A DNA stretch of 64,000 nucleotides from Anaeromyxobacter soli (GTDB lineage Bacteria; Myxococcota; Myxococcia; Myxococcales; Anaeromyxobacteraceae): positions 1 through 64,000 of the forward strand of contig NZ_JAKZLF010000025.1 in assembly GCF_022808855.1 (NCBI RefSeq), written 5' to 3'. Shown piece by piece: positions 9,364 through 20,128 of the stretch. Under the pieces are notes generated by a model. The model ran no database searches and was not told the DNA's origin. It saw only the letters and a list, made by a program, of their open reading frames with translations. Made by a program: the position numbers and the translations under genes. Position 1 is the first letter of the stretch. Each line of letters opens with the position of its first letter.

Positions 9364-9392
9364 CCGGGCCCGGCGCGTGGCGCCAGGCCCGG
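9364..9392. terminator. Convergent hairpin terminator between OPT transporter and small minus-strand gene
   Basis: The arms 9364-9376 and 9380-9392 pair over 12 of 13 positions (one C/A mismatch at 9371/9385) around a GTG loop. Read on the minus strand it is followed by CGCCTTTTC, a short T tract. It lies between converging genes and probably stops transcription from both sides. Confidence 0.6.
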
Positions 9393-9476
9393 TCGGTGTG
9401 AAGTCTCGCCGGCGGCCGTCCGCGGCGCAGGGCTCCGGTCGCAGGCGGAGCGTGGCGCCGCGCAGGGGGTGGACGG

Positions 9477-9674
9477 CTAGCGGACGAACTCCACGTGAGG
9501 GTTCATGTGACGGGCGAGGGGTGAGCGCGTCAGAAGCTCGAGCGCGCGCTCCAGGCGCTGATCGCCCATCCCCGGAACGGACTCGTACGCGGCGGAGATC
9601 AGCTCACCGAGGGTAGTGACGAGCCGGCGGGTAGCGGTGCTCTTCTCGGAACGACGGCGGCGGTTGGCCTTCAT
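9477..9674 (-). CDS. Small hypothetical protein, 65 aa
   Basis: The ATG at 9674 is preceded by a good ribosome site (GGAGGG about six bases upstream on the minus strand), which supports a real gene. The product has a strongly basic N-terminus (ANRRRRSEKS) and a helical, Leu-rich middle (LGELISAAYESVPGMGD, LERALELLTRSPLARHM). I recognise no family. The basic start could suggest nucleic-acid contact, but that is speculation. It is divergent from queF, with about 210 bp between them. Confidence 0.6.
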   Translation of the reverse strand: MKANRRRRSEKSTATRRLVTTLGELISAAYESVPGMGDQRLERALELLTRSPLARHMNPHVEFVR

Positions 9675-9884
9675 GGTCCCTCCGGTGGGGGCGATTCGGC
9701 GTGGCGTGCTCGTCCTCTCCTCACTAGCAATCCGCTTGCCTCGCCCCGACGGTCGGGGTTACAGGGGCTTGGCTCGATCCAGGGGCCCCGGCACCGGTAG
9801 ACTTTCCAGTGCCTACCTCGAAATCCCGACAGTCCACACGAAGGACGTATCCGGGCTTCCATCGCCCGAAAGAACCACGCCGCC

Positions 9885-10253
9885 ATGCCGACGAAGCCCT
9901 CCCGAGAGCTGGACACCTTCCCCAACCCGAAGCCCGAGCGCCCGTTCGAGATCTCGATGGAGTGCCCGGAATTCACCTGCGTGTGCCCGATGACCGGGCA
10001 GCCCGACTTCGCCACCATCCGGCTTCGCTACGTCCCGGCGGAGCGTTGCGTGGAGCTGAAGAGCCTGAAGCTCTACCTGTGGAGCTTTCGCGACGAGGGG
10101 ACGTTCCACGAGGCCGTGACGAACCGGATCTGCGACGACATCGTCCGGGCGATCCAGCCCCGCTGGATCGAGGTCGTGGGCGACTTCGCCGTCCGGGGCG
10201 GCATCCACACGGTGGTTACGGCGCGCCAGGGCGAGCGCCCGGCCGGCGTGTAG
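9885..10253 (+). CDS. queF: NADPH-dependent 7-cyano-7-deazaguanine (preQ0) reductase
   Basis: This 122-residue protein is a full-length member of the single-domain QueF subfamily of the tunnelling fold. The nucleophilic cysteine that forms the thioimide with preQ0 is Cys34 in [13 protein letters not shown], and the QueF signature follows in [13 protein letters not shown], with the conserved GGIHT near the C-terminus. The enzyme reduces preQ0 to preQ1 with two NADPH in queuosine biosynthesis for tRNA wobble modification. No other queuosine gene is adjacent, and I saw no preQ1 riboswitch upstream. A second tRNA-modification gene, miaE, lies 9 kb away. Confidence 0.96.
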   Translation: MPTKPSRELDTFPNPKPERPFEISMECPEFTCVCPMTGQPDFATIRLRYVPAERCVELKSLKLYLWSFRDEGTFHEAVTNRICDDIVRAIQPRWIEVVGDFAVRGGIHTVVTARQGERPAGV

Positions 10254-10340
10254 TCGCCCGGAAAGGCCCCGGCGCGCCCCGGCCGCGCCGGGTTCCCCTC
10301 CCCTCCCTCGCGGCCCAGCTTTCCCCCCGGGGGGAGCGCG

Positions 10341-11507
10341 TTGCGCACGGGCCGGCTGTCCATCGCGTACGTCCACTACGGCGCGCAGAGCGGCGTCACC
10401 GACCAGGTGGCGCGCGCGCTCGAGGCGCGCGGGCACGACGTCCGGCTCGTCGAGGCGACGGGGGATCTCGAGCCGCGCGACCCGGTGAGCCGAAGGCTCC
10501 GACCCGCGCCCGCGTTCGCCCTGAACCTCGCCGTCGCGGCCGCCCGCTTCGGCCTCGGGCGCAGCGCGCTCGACCACCGCTGGAACACGCCGTACGCGTT
10601 CGACCACCACGCGCTCCGCGCCGGCGAGGCGCTGCGGGCGCTCGACCCGCCGCCCCAGGTCGTGCTGCAGAACGGCGCGCTCTTCGCCCCGGGCCTCCCG
10701 GCCCCGTACCCGTACGCGCTCCTCCTCGATCACACGCGGGCGCTCGCGATGAGGAGCCCAGCCTGGCCGGTGGCCGGGCTCGCCGCGCCGGTGGACTACG
10801 GCGAGGCCTGGCGCGCGCGAGAGACGGCGCTCTACCGTCGAGCCCGCCTCGTCGCGACCTTCAGCGAGAACGTCGCGCGCTCCCTCGCCGACGACTACGG
10901 CGTCGATCCGGCGCGCGTCCGCGTGGTGGGCGCCGGCGCGAACACCTTCCCGGGAAACGCGCCCCGCCAGGACGACGGCCGGACGATCCTGTTCGTCGGG
11001 CGCGACTTCGCCCGCAAGGGCGGCCCGGTGCTCGCGGAGGCGTTCGCGCGGCTGCGGCGGCTCGAGCCGCGCGCGCGGCTGCTCGTGGCCGGCCCGCCCA
11101 CGCCGCCGAAGCTGCCCGAGGGGGGACACTGGCTCGGCCCCGTGGAGCTCGACGAGCTGCCCGCCCTCTTCGCGCAGGCGACCGTCTTCGCCATGCCCTC
11201 GCTGCGCGAGCCGTTCGGCCTCGCGTTCCTCGACGCGATGGCCTGCGCCGTGCCCTGCGTCGGCCCCGACCACGAGGCGGTGCCCGAGATCGTGAGCGAG
11301 GGCGAGACCGGGCTCCTCGTCCCGCCGGGCGACGCCGGCGCGCTCGCGCACGCCCTCGAGCGCCTCCTCGCGGATCCCGTGCGCGCCCGCGCCATGGGCG
11401 CGCGCGGCCGCGCCCGCGTCGCGGCCCGCTTCCTCTGGAGCCACGTCGCGGCCCGCCTGGAGCGCGCCCTCCTCTCCGCGGTCTCGCCCCGCGGGAAGGC
11501 CGCCTGA
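10341..11507 (+). CDS. Glycosyltransferase, GT4-like (GT-B fold)
   Basis: The 388-residue product has the two-domain GT-B layout. The C-terminal domain carries ILFVGRDFARKGGPVLAEAF, the nucleotide-sugar contact region, and then MPSLREPFGLAFLDAMACAVPCVG, where EPFGLAFLDAM is the E-x7-E motif of GT4 enzymes. The TTG at 10341 lies just behind GGGGGGAG and starts the protein at the first beta strand (SIAYVHYG). It is probably a cytoplasmic retaining transferase for surface glycan or glycolipid synthesis; donor and acceptor are unknown. It has no linked glycan genes, since the kinase downstream is unrelated. Confidence 0.88.
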   Translation: MRTGRLSIAYVHYGAQSGVTDQVARALEARGHDVRLVEATGDLEPRDPVSRRLRPAPAFALNLAVAAARFGLGRSALDHRWNTPYAFDHHALRAGEALRALDPPPQVVLQNGALFAPGLPAPYPYALLLDHTRALAMRSPAWPVAGLAAPVDYGEAWRARETALYRRARLVATFSENVARSLADDYGVDPARVRVVGAGANTFPGNAPRQDDGRTILFVGRDFARKGGPVLAEAFARLRRLEPRARLLVAGPPTPPKLPEGGHWLGPVELDELPALFAQATVFAMPSLREPFGLAFLDAMACAVPCVGPDHEAVPEIVSEGETGLLVPPGDAGALAHALERLLADPVRARAMGARGRARVAARFLWSHVAARLERALLSAVSPRGKAA

Positions 11508-11659
11508 CGCCGTCCGCGACGCGGCGCGCCGCGGCGCCGGGCGAGCGCGCCGGACGCCGGTGTAGGTGGCGCGCGGCGCCCCCAACGCCCTCGCCCCTCG
11601 GATACCCGACACGGCCGCGGAGCCGGGAAAAGGAGCGGTGGGGTAGAATTCCGCCCCAG

Positions 11660-13507
<1,848 letters not shown>

Positions 13508-13629
13508 GCGCCCAACAGGCCAGCGCCGCGCGGAGCCCTGCGCGACGCCCGCGGCCGTGCTAAACGACGCCCGCACTCCATTCCCCTCCCTCCGCTCCGG
13601 CGGGGCGGACGGGCTCGCGAGGAGACCGG

Positions 13630-15210
13630 ATGGCGCGGACGAAGGCGACGGCAGCGAAGGCGGCGGCGGGGGCGAAGCCCGCCGCGGTGAAGGCGTCGGG
13701 CACCCCGGCCGCGGAGCTCGCGGCGGACGCGCTCGCGCTGCCGGTGTACGAGGAGGACGTCAAGGGCGGACTGCGCGGGCGCCTGAAGGGGCTCGACGCG
13801 ATGCTCGGCGGCGGCCTCGCGGCGGCCGCGAAGGCCGAGCGGTTCGAGGGAAAGCCCGGTCAGGAGCTGGCGCTCCCGACCCTCGGTCGCGCGCCCGCGG
13901 GCCGCGTGCTGCTCGTCGGCGTGGGACCGCGCGCGAAGGCGAGCGCCTTCGCCGCCGCGGGCTTCGAGCCGCTGCGCGTCGCCGCCGGCAAGGCCGCCCG
14001 CGCGGCCGGCAAGGCCGGCGCGCGCTCCCTCGCGATCGCGCCGCCCGAGGACGGGTTGGGCGACGTCGCCGCCGCGGCGCGCGCGCTGGCGGAGGGCGCG
14101 CTCCTCGGCGGCTACGGGTTCCGGCGCTACAAGAGCGAGGCGCCGAAGCGCGCGCCGCTCGCCGAGCTCACCGTCGCGGTCCCGGCGGGCGCGGAGAAGC
14201 TCCCCGAGGTGAAGGCCGCGCTCGAGCTCGCGCGCGAGGTGGCCCTCGCGGTCGCCTGGGCGCGCGACCTCGTGAACCTCGGCCCGGCGGACTGCACGCC
14301 GGCGCTCCTCGCCGAGCAGGCGGAGGCGCTCGCGCGCGAGGCGAGGCTCGCCGTCGAGGTGCGCGGCCCGAGGGAGATCGCGGCCCTGAAGATGGGCATG
14401 TTCCTCGGCGTGACGCGCGGCTCGTCCGAGCCGCCGCGGCTCGTGACGGTGAGCTACGTGCCGAAGGGCGCGGCGGCGAAGAAGCCCCCGGTCGTGCTCG
14501 TCGGGAAGGCGATCACCTTCGACTCGGGCGGCCTGTCGCTCAAGCCCACCGAGAGCATGGTGACGATGAACACCGACATGGCGGGCTCGGCGGCCGTGCT
14601 CGGCGCGATGCGCGTCGTCGCCCACCTCGCGCCGCCGTTCCCGGTCCACGCGGTGCTGGGCGCCTGCGAGAACATGCCGGGCGGCAAGGCCTACAAGCCC
14701 TCGGACGTGCTCGTCTCGTACGCGGGCAAGAGCGTCGAGATCACCAACACCGACGCGGAGGGGCGGCTCGTCCTCGGCGACGTGCTCGCCTGGGCGGCCG
14801 AGACGCTGAGGCCCGCGGCGATGATCGACGTCGCGACCCTCACCGGCGCCTGCGTGGTGGCGCTCGGCCACACCACCGCCGGCCTGTTCGGCCCGGACGG
14901 CGCGACGGTGGACGGGGTGCTCGCCGCGGCGCGCGCGTCGGGCGAGGAGATCTGGCGGCTCCCCATGACGGAGTCGCTGAAGGAGCAGCTCGAGAGCGAC
15001 CGCGCGGATCTCAAGAACACCGGCGAGCGCTGGGGCGGCGCCATCAGCGCGGCGCACTTCCTCCACGCCTTCGCGAAGGACGTGCCCTGGGCGCACCTCG
15101 ACATCGCCGGCCCGTCGCACGCGCCGAAGGAGCGCGGCTACGTCGCGAAGGGCGGCACCGGGTTCGCGGTGCGGACGCTCGTCGAGTTCGTGCGCGGCTT
15201 CGGCCGGTGA
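13630..15210 (+). CDS. pepA: Leucyl (cytosol) aminopeptidase, M17 family
   Basis: This 526-residue protein is a full M17 aminopeptidase. Metal and active-site residues are visible in VGKAITFDSGGLSLK, in MNTDMAGSAAVL, and in the family signature NTDAEGRL. The N-terminal domain (to about residue 200) is preceded by an Ala/Lys-rich leader (ARTKATAAKAAAGAKPAAVK) not needed for catalysis. The enzyme removes N-terminal residues from peptides using two metal ions and works as a hexamer in the cytoplasm. GGAG sits a few bases before the ATG at 13630. The next gene begins 65 bases downstream on the same strand. Confidence 0.96.
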   Translation: MARTKATAAKAAAGAKPAAVKASGTPAAELAADALALPVYEEDVKGGLRGRLKGLDAMLGGGLAAAAKAERFEGKPGQELALPTLGRAPAGRVLLVGVGPRAKASAFAAAGFEPLRVAAGKAARAAGKAGARSLAIAPPEDGLGDVAAAARALAEGALLGGYGFRRYKSEAPKRAPLAELTVAVPAGAEKLPEVKAALELAREVALAVAWARDLVNLGPADCTPALLAEQAEALAREARLAVEVRGPREIAALKMGMFLGVTRGSSEPPRLVTVSYVPKGAAAKKPPVVLVGKAITFDSGGLSLKPTESMVTMNTDMAGSAAVLGAMRVVAHLAPPFPVHAVLGACENMPGGKAYKPSDVLVSYAGKSVEITNTDAEGRLVLGDVLAWAAETLRPAAMIDVATLTGACVVALGHTTAGLFGPDGATVDGVLAAARASGEEIWRLPMTESLKEQLESDRADLKNTGERWGGAISAAHFLHAFAKDVPWAHLDIAGPSHAPKERGYVAKGGTGFAVRTLVEFVRGFGR

Positions 15211-15275
15211 GCGCGCCCGCCCCGGGCCGCGCGAGGGGCGCTGCGGCGCCCCCGCCGCCGGGGTAACCTTCTCCC

Positions 15276-16382
15276 GTGAACGCGATCGACGCGCTCGTCC
15301 GGATGCTGCGGCCCGCCGGCGGCGGGGTCCACCTCGTCTCGACCGGCAGGGCGGAGCAGCTCGAGCTGCAGCGCCGGCTCTACGGCGCGGCGGACCAGGA
15401 CGCGGTCCGCGCCCGCTGGCGCGAGGCGCTCGGCCGCGCCGCGGGGGCGCGCGCGGTGCTCCTCGGGATCCCGTCGGACTCCGGCGGCGGCGTGCAGCGC
15501 GGCGCGAACCTCGGGCCGGGCGCGATCCGCGCGCAGCTGCTGGAGGACGACTCCCGGTGGGCCGAGCGGGCCCGCGAGGCCGGGCTCGTCGATCTCGGCG
15601 ACGTGTTCGTCGTCCCGCAGCTCCTCGAGGACGCCATGCTCTCGGAGGCGCAGCGCGAGGCGAGCGCCCGCGCGCTCTACCCCGACCTCGCCGACGCCGA
15701 GCGCCGGACCTGGCCGGTCTCGCCCCTGTCGATCGCCGAGCGCGCCCTCGGGCTCGTCCTCGCCGCCAACCCGCGCGCGCGGGTCTTCGCCCTCGGGGGC
15801 GATCACTCCACCGCCTGGCCCGTCGTCAAGGCGCTCGCCGCGGCCCGCCCCGGCCTCGGCATCGTCCAGATCGACGCGCACACCGACCTCCTCGCCGAGC
15901 GGCTCGGCGTCCGCTACTGCTTCGCGACCTGGTCGTTCCACGCGAACGAGCTCCTCGGCCGCCGCGGCCGGCTCGTCCAGGTCGGCACGCGGGCGTCCGG
16001 GCGCGATCGGAAGCACTGGGAGTCGACGCTCGGGGTCCGGCAGTTCTGGGCCGCGGAGGTGCGCCGCGATCCCGCGGCGGCGCTCGACGCGATCCTAGCC
16101 CACGTCAGGGCGTCCGGCGTGCGGGAGGTCTACTTCTCGAACGACATCGACGGCACCGACGCGGCCTTCGCGGACGCGACGGGCACGCCCGAGCCGGACG
16201 GGCTCGCGCCGGACTTCGTGTCCGCGCTCGTCGCGCGGCTCGGGCGGGAGGTCGGGCTCGCGGGCGGCGACGTGATGGAGGTCGCTCCAAACGTCGCCCG
16301 CAGCGCCGGGGGCGGGCCGCGCACCGTCGCGCTCGCGGCGCGGTACCTGCGCGAGACGATCGACGCGGGGCTCGGGAGCTAG
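15276..16382 (+). CDS. Arginase/agmatinase-family (ureohydrolase) hydrolase
   Basis: The 368-residue product carries all manganese-binding motifs of the ureohydrolase superfamily: GGDHST, DAHTDL and SNDIDGTD. Members cleave guanidino or formimino groups from arginine, agmatine, guanidinobutyrate or formiminoglutamate. It is longer than E. coli agmatinase (about 300), with an extra N-terminal region and an insertion at about residues 110-150 (the segment with VVPQLLEDAMLSEAQ), so I do not assign a substrate. The GTG at 15276 gives the start. It follows pepA on the same strand; a role in amino-acid turnover is plausible. Confidence 0.88.
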   Translation: MNAIDALVRMLRPAGGGVHLVSTGRAEQLELQRRLYGAADQDAVRARWREALGRAAGARAVLLGIPSDSGGGVQRGANLGPGAIRAQLLEDDSRWAERAREAGLVDLGDVFVVPQLLEDAMLSEAQREASARALYPDLADAERRTWPVSPLSIAERALGLVLAANPRARVFALGGDHSTAWPVVKALAAARPGLGIVQIDAHTDLLAERLGVRYCFATWSFHANELLGRRGRLVQVGTRASGRDRKHWESTLGVRQFWAAEVRRDPAAALDAILAHVRASGVREVYFSNDIDGTDAAFADATGTPEPDGLAPDFVSALVARLGREVGLAGGDVMEVAPNVARSAGGGPRTVALAARYLRETIDAGLGS

Positions 16383-16445
16383 GGGCGCGCCGCCCGGCGG
16401 GGTCCGGCGCGCGGCCGGGAAAAGGCGCGGCCGCGCAAAAGAAGA

Positions 16446-16470
16446 GCCCCGGATCCGTCGGATCCGGGGC
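16446..16470 (-). terminator. Rho-independent terminator of the small membrane protein gene
   Basis: A perfect 11-bp stem (16446-16456 with 16460-16470) with a 3-base loop is followed on the minus strand by TCTTCTTTTG, a T-rich tail. It lies between the converging arginase-family gene and the small membrane protein gene, and its T tail points to the latter. Confidence 0.8.
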
Positions 16471-16513
16471 CTCGGGTGTTCGGACGGGATCGAGCGGGTC
16501 GCTCGTCGGGTCG

Positions 16514-16828
16514 TTACGCCTTCGCCTTCTCGGCGGCCTTCTTGGGCGTCGCGGGCGTGAGCCCGATGATGGCGCCGATGGCCGCGCCCGCGGCCGCGCC
16601 GCCGACGGCGAAGAGCGAGCCGATGGCGGTGACGCCGAGGACCATGCCGAAGACGATGAGCGCCCGGGCAGCGAAGGAGGCGGTGACCGGCGTGCCGAAG
16701 ATGCCCCCGGCGAGCATCACGCCCGCGTAGCCGCCGTAGAGGAGCGCGGGCAGGAGCGCGACCGCGAGGAAGAGGGCGAGACCGACGCCGGCGCCAACGA
16801 GAGCAGGAACCTTCGAGTTCTTCGTCAT
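16514..16828 (-). CDS. Small Ala/Gly-rich membrane protein, 104 aa
   Basis: The ATG at 16828 lies behind AAGGAG on the minus strand. The protein starts with a short basic segment (TKNSKV) and has about three hydrophobic segments rich in Ala and Gly (VGAGVGLALFLAVALLPALL, an ALIVFGMVLGVTAIGSLFAV segment, GAAAGAAIGAIIGL), ending in a Lys-rich tail (PKKAAEKAKA). I recognise no family. It is monocistronic, with its own terminator. An inner-membrane location is likely. Confidence 0.75.
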   Translation of the reverse strand: MTKNSKVPALVGAGVGLALFLAVALLPALLYGGYAGVMLAGGIFGTPVTASFAARALIVFGMVLGVTAIGSLFAVGGAAAGAAIGAIIGLTPATPKKAAEKAKA

Positions 16829-17014
16829 GACCGTTTCTCCTTTTCGTCCCGGGGCCGTCCGTCCGGCCACCCACCCTCGCCAATGTGCATCTCGCCTGCC
16901 AGCTCGTTCGCGTCTCGTTCCGCGGGCTTCCACGCGGCCGTGTCGGGGATTCCCGACGCGCCCGCCATGCCGCCCGACAGCGCGGTGCCGCCCGGGTGGT
17001 GCTACCCTCACCCC

Positions 17015-18055
17015 GTGAACGCCTTCAAGCCGCACCTTGTCGCAGTCGCCGATTATCCGTACGCGAAGGTCGACGCGCGCGTGAAGCTCGACCAGAACGA
17101 GAGCCCCGAGGACTTCCCGCCGGAGCTCAAGGCCCGCGCCCTGGCGCGCCTCGAGGCGCTGCCCTGGAACCGTTACCCGGAGCTGCACGCCGAGGACGTC
17201 CGCGCGGCGCTGTCGCGCCACGAGGAGTGGCCCGAGGAGGGGATCGTCGTCGCCCCGGGCTCGAACCTGCTCGTCCTCGCCCTCGCGCAGGGTGCGCGCT
17301 CCGTGCTCGATACCGCCCCGGCCTTCCCTTACTACAAGGGGGGCGCGACGGCGGCCGGCACCCCGTACCGCTCCATCCCCCTCGGCGAAGGCTTCGCGCT
17401 CCCCGTGGACGCGCTCCTCGCCGCCATGGAGGGCCCTCCCGGCGTCCTGTTCCTGCCGAACCCGCACGCGCCCACCGGGCGGCTGTTCGAGACGGCGGAG
17501 GTGGAGCGGCTCGCGGCGCGGGCGCGCGAGCGCGACTGGCTCCTCGTCGTGGACGAGGCGTACCACGCCTTCGCGGGCACCGACTCGCGCCCGCTCGCGC
17601 GCGCGAACGCGAACGTCGCGATCCTGCGCACCTTCTCGAAGGCGTGGTGCCTCGGCGGCATCCGCGCGGGCTACCTGCTCGCCGCGCCGCGCGTCGCCTC
17701 GATCGTGCGGGCGCTCGTGCCGCCGTTCTGCATCCCCGCGCACACCGGCGCGATCCTGCTGACCGCGCTCGAGGCGCCGGGCGCCTTCGCGCCGATCCAT
17801 GCCCGGATCCGCGCGGAGCGCGCGAGGCTCCTCGCCGGCCTCGCCGCGCACCCGACCTGGAAGCCCTACCCGAGCGCCGCGAACTACGTGCTCGTGCGCA
17901 CGCCGGACGCGAAGGCGGCGTTCGACGCGCTCGTCGCGAAGGGGATCCTCGTGCGCCGGCAGGATCACTACGCCGGGCTCGAGGGGTGCATCCGCATCTC
18001 GGTGGGGACGCCCGAGGAGAACGACGCGCTGCTCGCGGCGGCGGCCAAGCTCTAG
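17015..18055 (+). CDS. hisC: Histidinol-phosphate aminotransferase
   Basis: The 346-residue product is a class II-type PLP aminotransferase of the HisC group. It begins with LDQNESPEDFP, the substrate-binding N-terminal motif. VDEAYHAF carries the PLP-contacting Asp/Tyr pair, and TFSKAWCLGGIRAGY holds the PLP lysine (Lys209) and the conserved Arg-Ala-Gly-Tyr. The enzyme converts imidazole-acetol phosphate and glutamate to histidinol phosphate in histidine biosynthesis. The GTG at 17015 is chosen because the protein starts there at the family's usual position. No other his genes are linked here. Confidence 0.9.
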   Translation: MNAFKPHLVAVADYPYAKVDARVKLDQNESPEDFPPELKARALARLEALPWNRYPELHAEDVRAALSRHEEWPEEGIVVAPGSNLLVLALAQGARSVLDTAPAFPYYKGGATAAGTPYRSIPLGEGFALPVDALLAAMEGPPGVLFLPNPHAPTGRLFETAEVERLAARARERDWLLVVDEAYHAFAGTDSRPLARANANVAILRTFSKAWCLGGIRAGYLLAAPRVASIVRALVPPFCIPAHTGAILLTALEAPGAFAPIHARIRAERARLLAGLAAHPTWKPYPSAANYVLVRTPDAKAAFDALVAKGILVRRQDHYAGLEGCIRISVGTPEENDALLAAAAKL

Positions 18056-18069
18056 GTGACGCGTACGGC

Positions 18070-18109
18070 GCGCGAACCGGCCTCGCGGGCACGCGAGGCG
18101 GGTTCGCGC
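18070..18109. terminator. Large hairpin between converging hisC and alcohol dehydrogenase genes
   Basis: Arms 18070-18087 and 18092-18109 pair over 17 of 18 positions (single G/G mismatch) with a GGCA loop. There is no T tract on either side. It fills the 65-bp gap between two converging stops, so a bidirectional termination or insulation role is likely. Confidence 0.5.
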
Positions 18110-18120
18110 CCGCCGGGCCG

Positions 18121-19161
18121 TCACTCCGCTCGCAGGATGACCTTCAGCGCCCGCTCCTTCGCGGCGTTGGCGAACGTGTCGTAGGCCTTCACGACGTCGT
18201 GGAGCGCGAACTCGTGGGTGATGAGCTTGCGCGGCGCGAGCCGCCCCGCGACGACGTTCTTGAGGAGCATCGGGGTCGTGTTCGTGTCCACGAGCCCCGT
18301 CGTGATCGTGACGTTGCGGATCCAGAGCTTCTCGAGCTTCAGGGAGACGCTCTTGCCGTGCACGCCGACGTTCGCGACGTGCCCGCCCGCCGCGACGATC
18401 TCCTGGCAGACGTCGAAGGTGGCCGGGATCCCCACCGCCTCGATGGCCACGTCCACGCCCTTGCCGCCGGTGAGCGCCATGACCTTCTCGACCGCCTTCC
18501 CGTCTCCGCTGTTGACGGTCTGGGTCGCGCCGAGGCTCTTCGCGACCTGGAGGCGGTTGTCGTCGAGGTCCACCATGATGAGCTCGGCCGGAGAGTAGAA
18601 CTGCGCGGTCAGGAGCGCGGCGAGGCCCACCGGCCCGCCGCCGACGATGGCCACCGTGTCGCCCGGCTTCACGGCGCCGTTGCGGACGCCGACCTCGAAG
18701 CCGGTGGGGAGGATGTCGCTCAGCATGACGAGCGCGCCCTCGTCCACGCCCGGGGGCACCGCGTAGAGGCTCGTGTCGGCGTACGGGATCCGGACGTACT
18801 CGGCCTGCGTCCCGTCGATGAGGTGACCCAGGATCCAGCCCCCGTTCGCGCAGTGCGAGTACATCCCCTTCTTGCACGCCTCGCACTTGCCGTCGGCGGT
18901 GATGCAGGAGATGAGGACCCGGTCGCCCTTCTTGAAGGTCGTGACGCCCGCGCCCGCCTCCTCGACGACGCCGACCCCCTCGTGCCCGAGGATCCGGCCG
19001 TCGGTGACCGCCGGGACGTCGCCCTTCAGGATGTGGAGGTCGGTGCCGCAGATCGTGGTCTTCACCACCTTCACGATCGCGTCGGTCGGTTCCTTGATCG
19101 TCGGCTTCGGCTTCTCCTCCCACGCCTTCTTCCCGGGGCCGTGATAGACGAGCGCCTTCAT
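18121..19161 (-). CDS. Zinc-dependent alcohol dehydrogenase, MDR family
   Basis: This 346-residue protein is a zinc-dependent medium-chain dehydrogenase. Catalytic zinc ligands are Cys38 (TTICGTDLH) and the His60-Glu61 pair in GHEGVG. The Rossmann loop is VAIVGGGPVGLAAL and the acidic residue MVDLDDNR indicates NAD preference. In the structural-zinc lobe the usual C-G-K-C-x2-C-x7-C is here Asp90-G-K-C93-EA-C96-x7-C104, so the first ligand is Asp. The overall sequence resembles the group of secondary alcohol/threonine-type dehydrogenases. GGAGGAGG precedes the ATG at 19161. The enzyme likely interconverts alcohols and ketones or aldehydes; the substrate is unknown. Confidence 0.9.
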   Translation of the reverse strand: MKALVYHGPGKKAWEEKPKPTIKEPTDAIVKVVKTTICGTDLHILKGDVPAVTDGRILGHEGVGVVEEAGAGVTTFKKGDRVLISCITADGKCEACKKGMYSHCANGGWILGHLIDGTQAEYVRIPYADTSLYAVPPGVDEGALVMLSDILPTGFEVGVRNGAVKPGDTVAIVGGGPVGLAALLTAQFYSPAELIMVDLDDNRLQVAKSLGATQTVNSGDGKAVEKVMALTGGKGVDVAIEAVGIPATFDVCQEIVAAGGHVANVGVHGKSVSLKLEKLWIRNVTITTGLVDTNTTPMLLKNVVAGRLAPRKLITHEFALHDVVKAYDTFANAAKERALKVILRAE

Positions 19162-19438
19162 CGCAACCTCCTCCTTTCGTGGAGCGCCTGGAGCGCGGAG
19201 CGAACGCGCCGCACCTCCCGCAGCCTCCCAGACCACGGCCGAAATGGCAGGACCACGACGGAGCCCCGCCGCTTTTCCGGAGCCCCGGGGTCCCTCCGAA
19301 GTGGAGCGGCCGAGCCCGCGCACCGAGGCCGGCGCGGCGGGCGCGATCTCCGCCCGCGCCCGGCCGCCGGCCTCGAGCGCTCGTCCGCGTCCCGCCGCGG
19401 GCTCCCGCGCTGGGCGCGCGCAGGTGTTCACCGCGCTG

Positions 19439-20005
19439 TCAGTGAATCCTGGGCAGGAGCGGCAGGCCCGCGACGATCCGCGCCTCCTCCGCCGCGAGCT
19501 CGGCGAGGCGTGCGTCCACGTCCCCCGCCCCGTGCCGCCGGGCGAGCTCGACGAAGAGCCGCTCGTGCCCCGCCTCGGACTGCGCGAGCCGGGCGTACAG
19601 CTCGCGCAGCCGCGGCTCCTCGAGCGCGCCGGCGAGGAGCGCGAGGCGCTCGCAGCTCCGCGCCTCGATGAGCGCCGCCGCGAGCAGGCGGTCCACGAGC
19701 CGACCTTCGCCGCCGCGCACGCGCCGCAGGAGCGCCTGCGCGTATGGATCGCCCCCGTCGGGCGTGAGCGCGACGCCGAGGCGGCCCATCTCGGCGAGCA
19801 CCGCGAGGAAGTGCTGCAGCTCCTCCTGCGCGAGCCGCGCCACCGCCCGCACGAGCTCCGGGCGGTCGGGGTGCTCGGCGACGAGCTTCACCGCGCTCGC
19901 GGCCGCCTTCTTCTCGCAGTGCGCGTGGTCGGCGAGGATCGACGGCAGGTCGGCGAGCGCGACCTCGAGCCAGCGGGGATCGGTGCGAGAGCGGAGGAGC
20001 GACAC
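19439..20005 (-). CDS. miaE: tRNA-(ms2io6A37) hydroxylase, MiaE-like
   Basis: The product of about 188 residues is a four-helix diiron protein of the MiaE family. Diiron ligand motifs are visible in order: DHAHCEKKAA, EELQHFLAVL, IEARSCERL and SEAGHERLF, giving the Glu, Glu-x2-His, Glu and Glu-x2-His pattern. MiaE hydroxylates the isopentenyl group of 2-methylthio-N6-isopentenyladenosine at tRNA position 37 using oxygen. The GTG at 20005 is the likely start, since sequence further upstream is Pro/Arg/Gly-rich and unlike the family. Need for oxygen suggests that the host can live at least micro-aerobically. Confidence 0.88.
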   Translation of the reverse strand: MSLLRSRTDPRWLEVALADLPSILADHAHCEKKAAASAVKLVAEHPDRPELVRAVARLAQEELQHFLAVLAEMGRLGVALTPDGGDPYAQALLRRVRGGEGRLVDRLLAAALIEARSCERLALLAGALEEPRLRELYARLAQSEAGHERLFVELARRHGAGDVDARLAELAAEEARIVAGLPLLPRIH

Positions 20006-20128
20006 GGCCGGGGTTGTAGCTGCCGTGCCCCTCCCCCGCTCGTCCGCCCCCCCGGGATGGGCTCGGACGGGGATGCGCGCGTGCGCACTTTCGAGTGAAG
20101 GCTGGAACTCGAGCGGGGGGGAGAGCGC

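Noticed and set aside
9675-9884. Possible preQ1 riboswitch before queF.
   Set aside because: I found neither the pseudoknot-forming A-rich tail nor the C/G-stem pattern of known preQ1 classes; only a short CCCCGAC/GTCGGGG palindrome is present.
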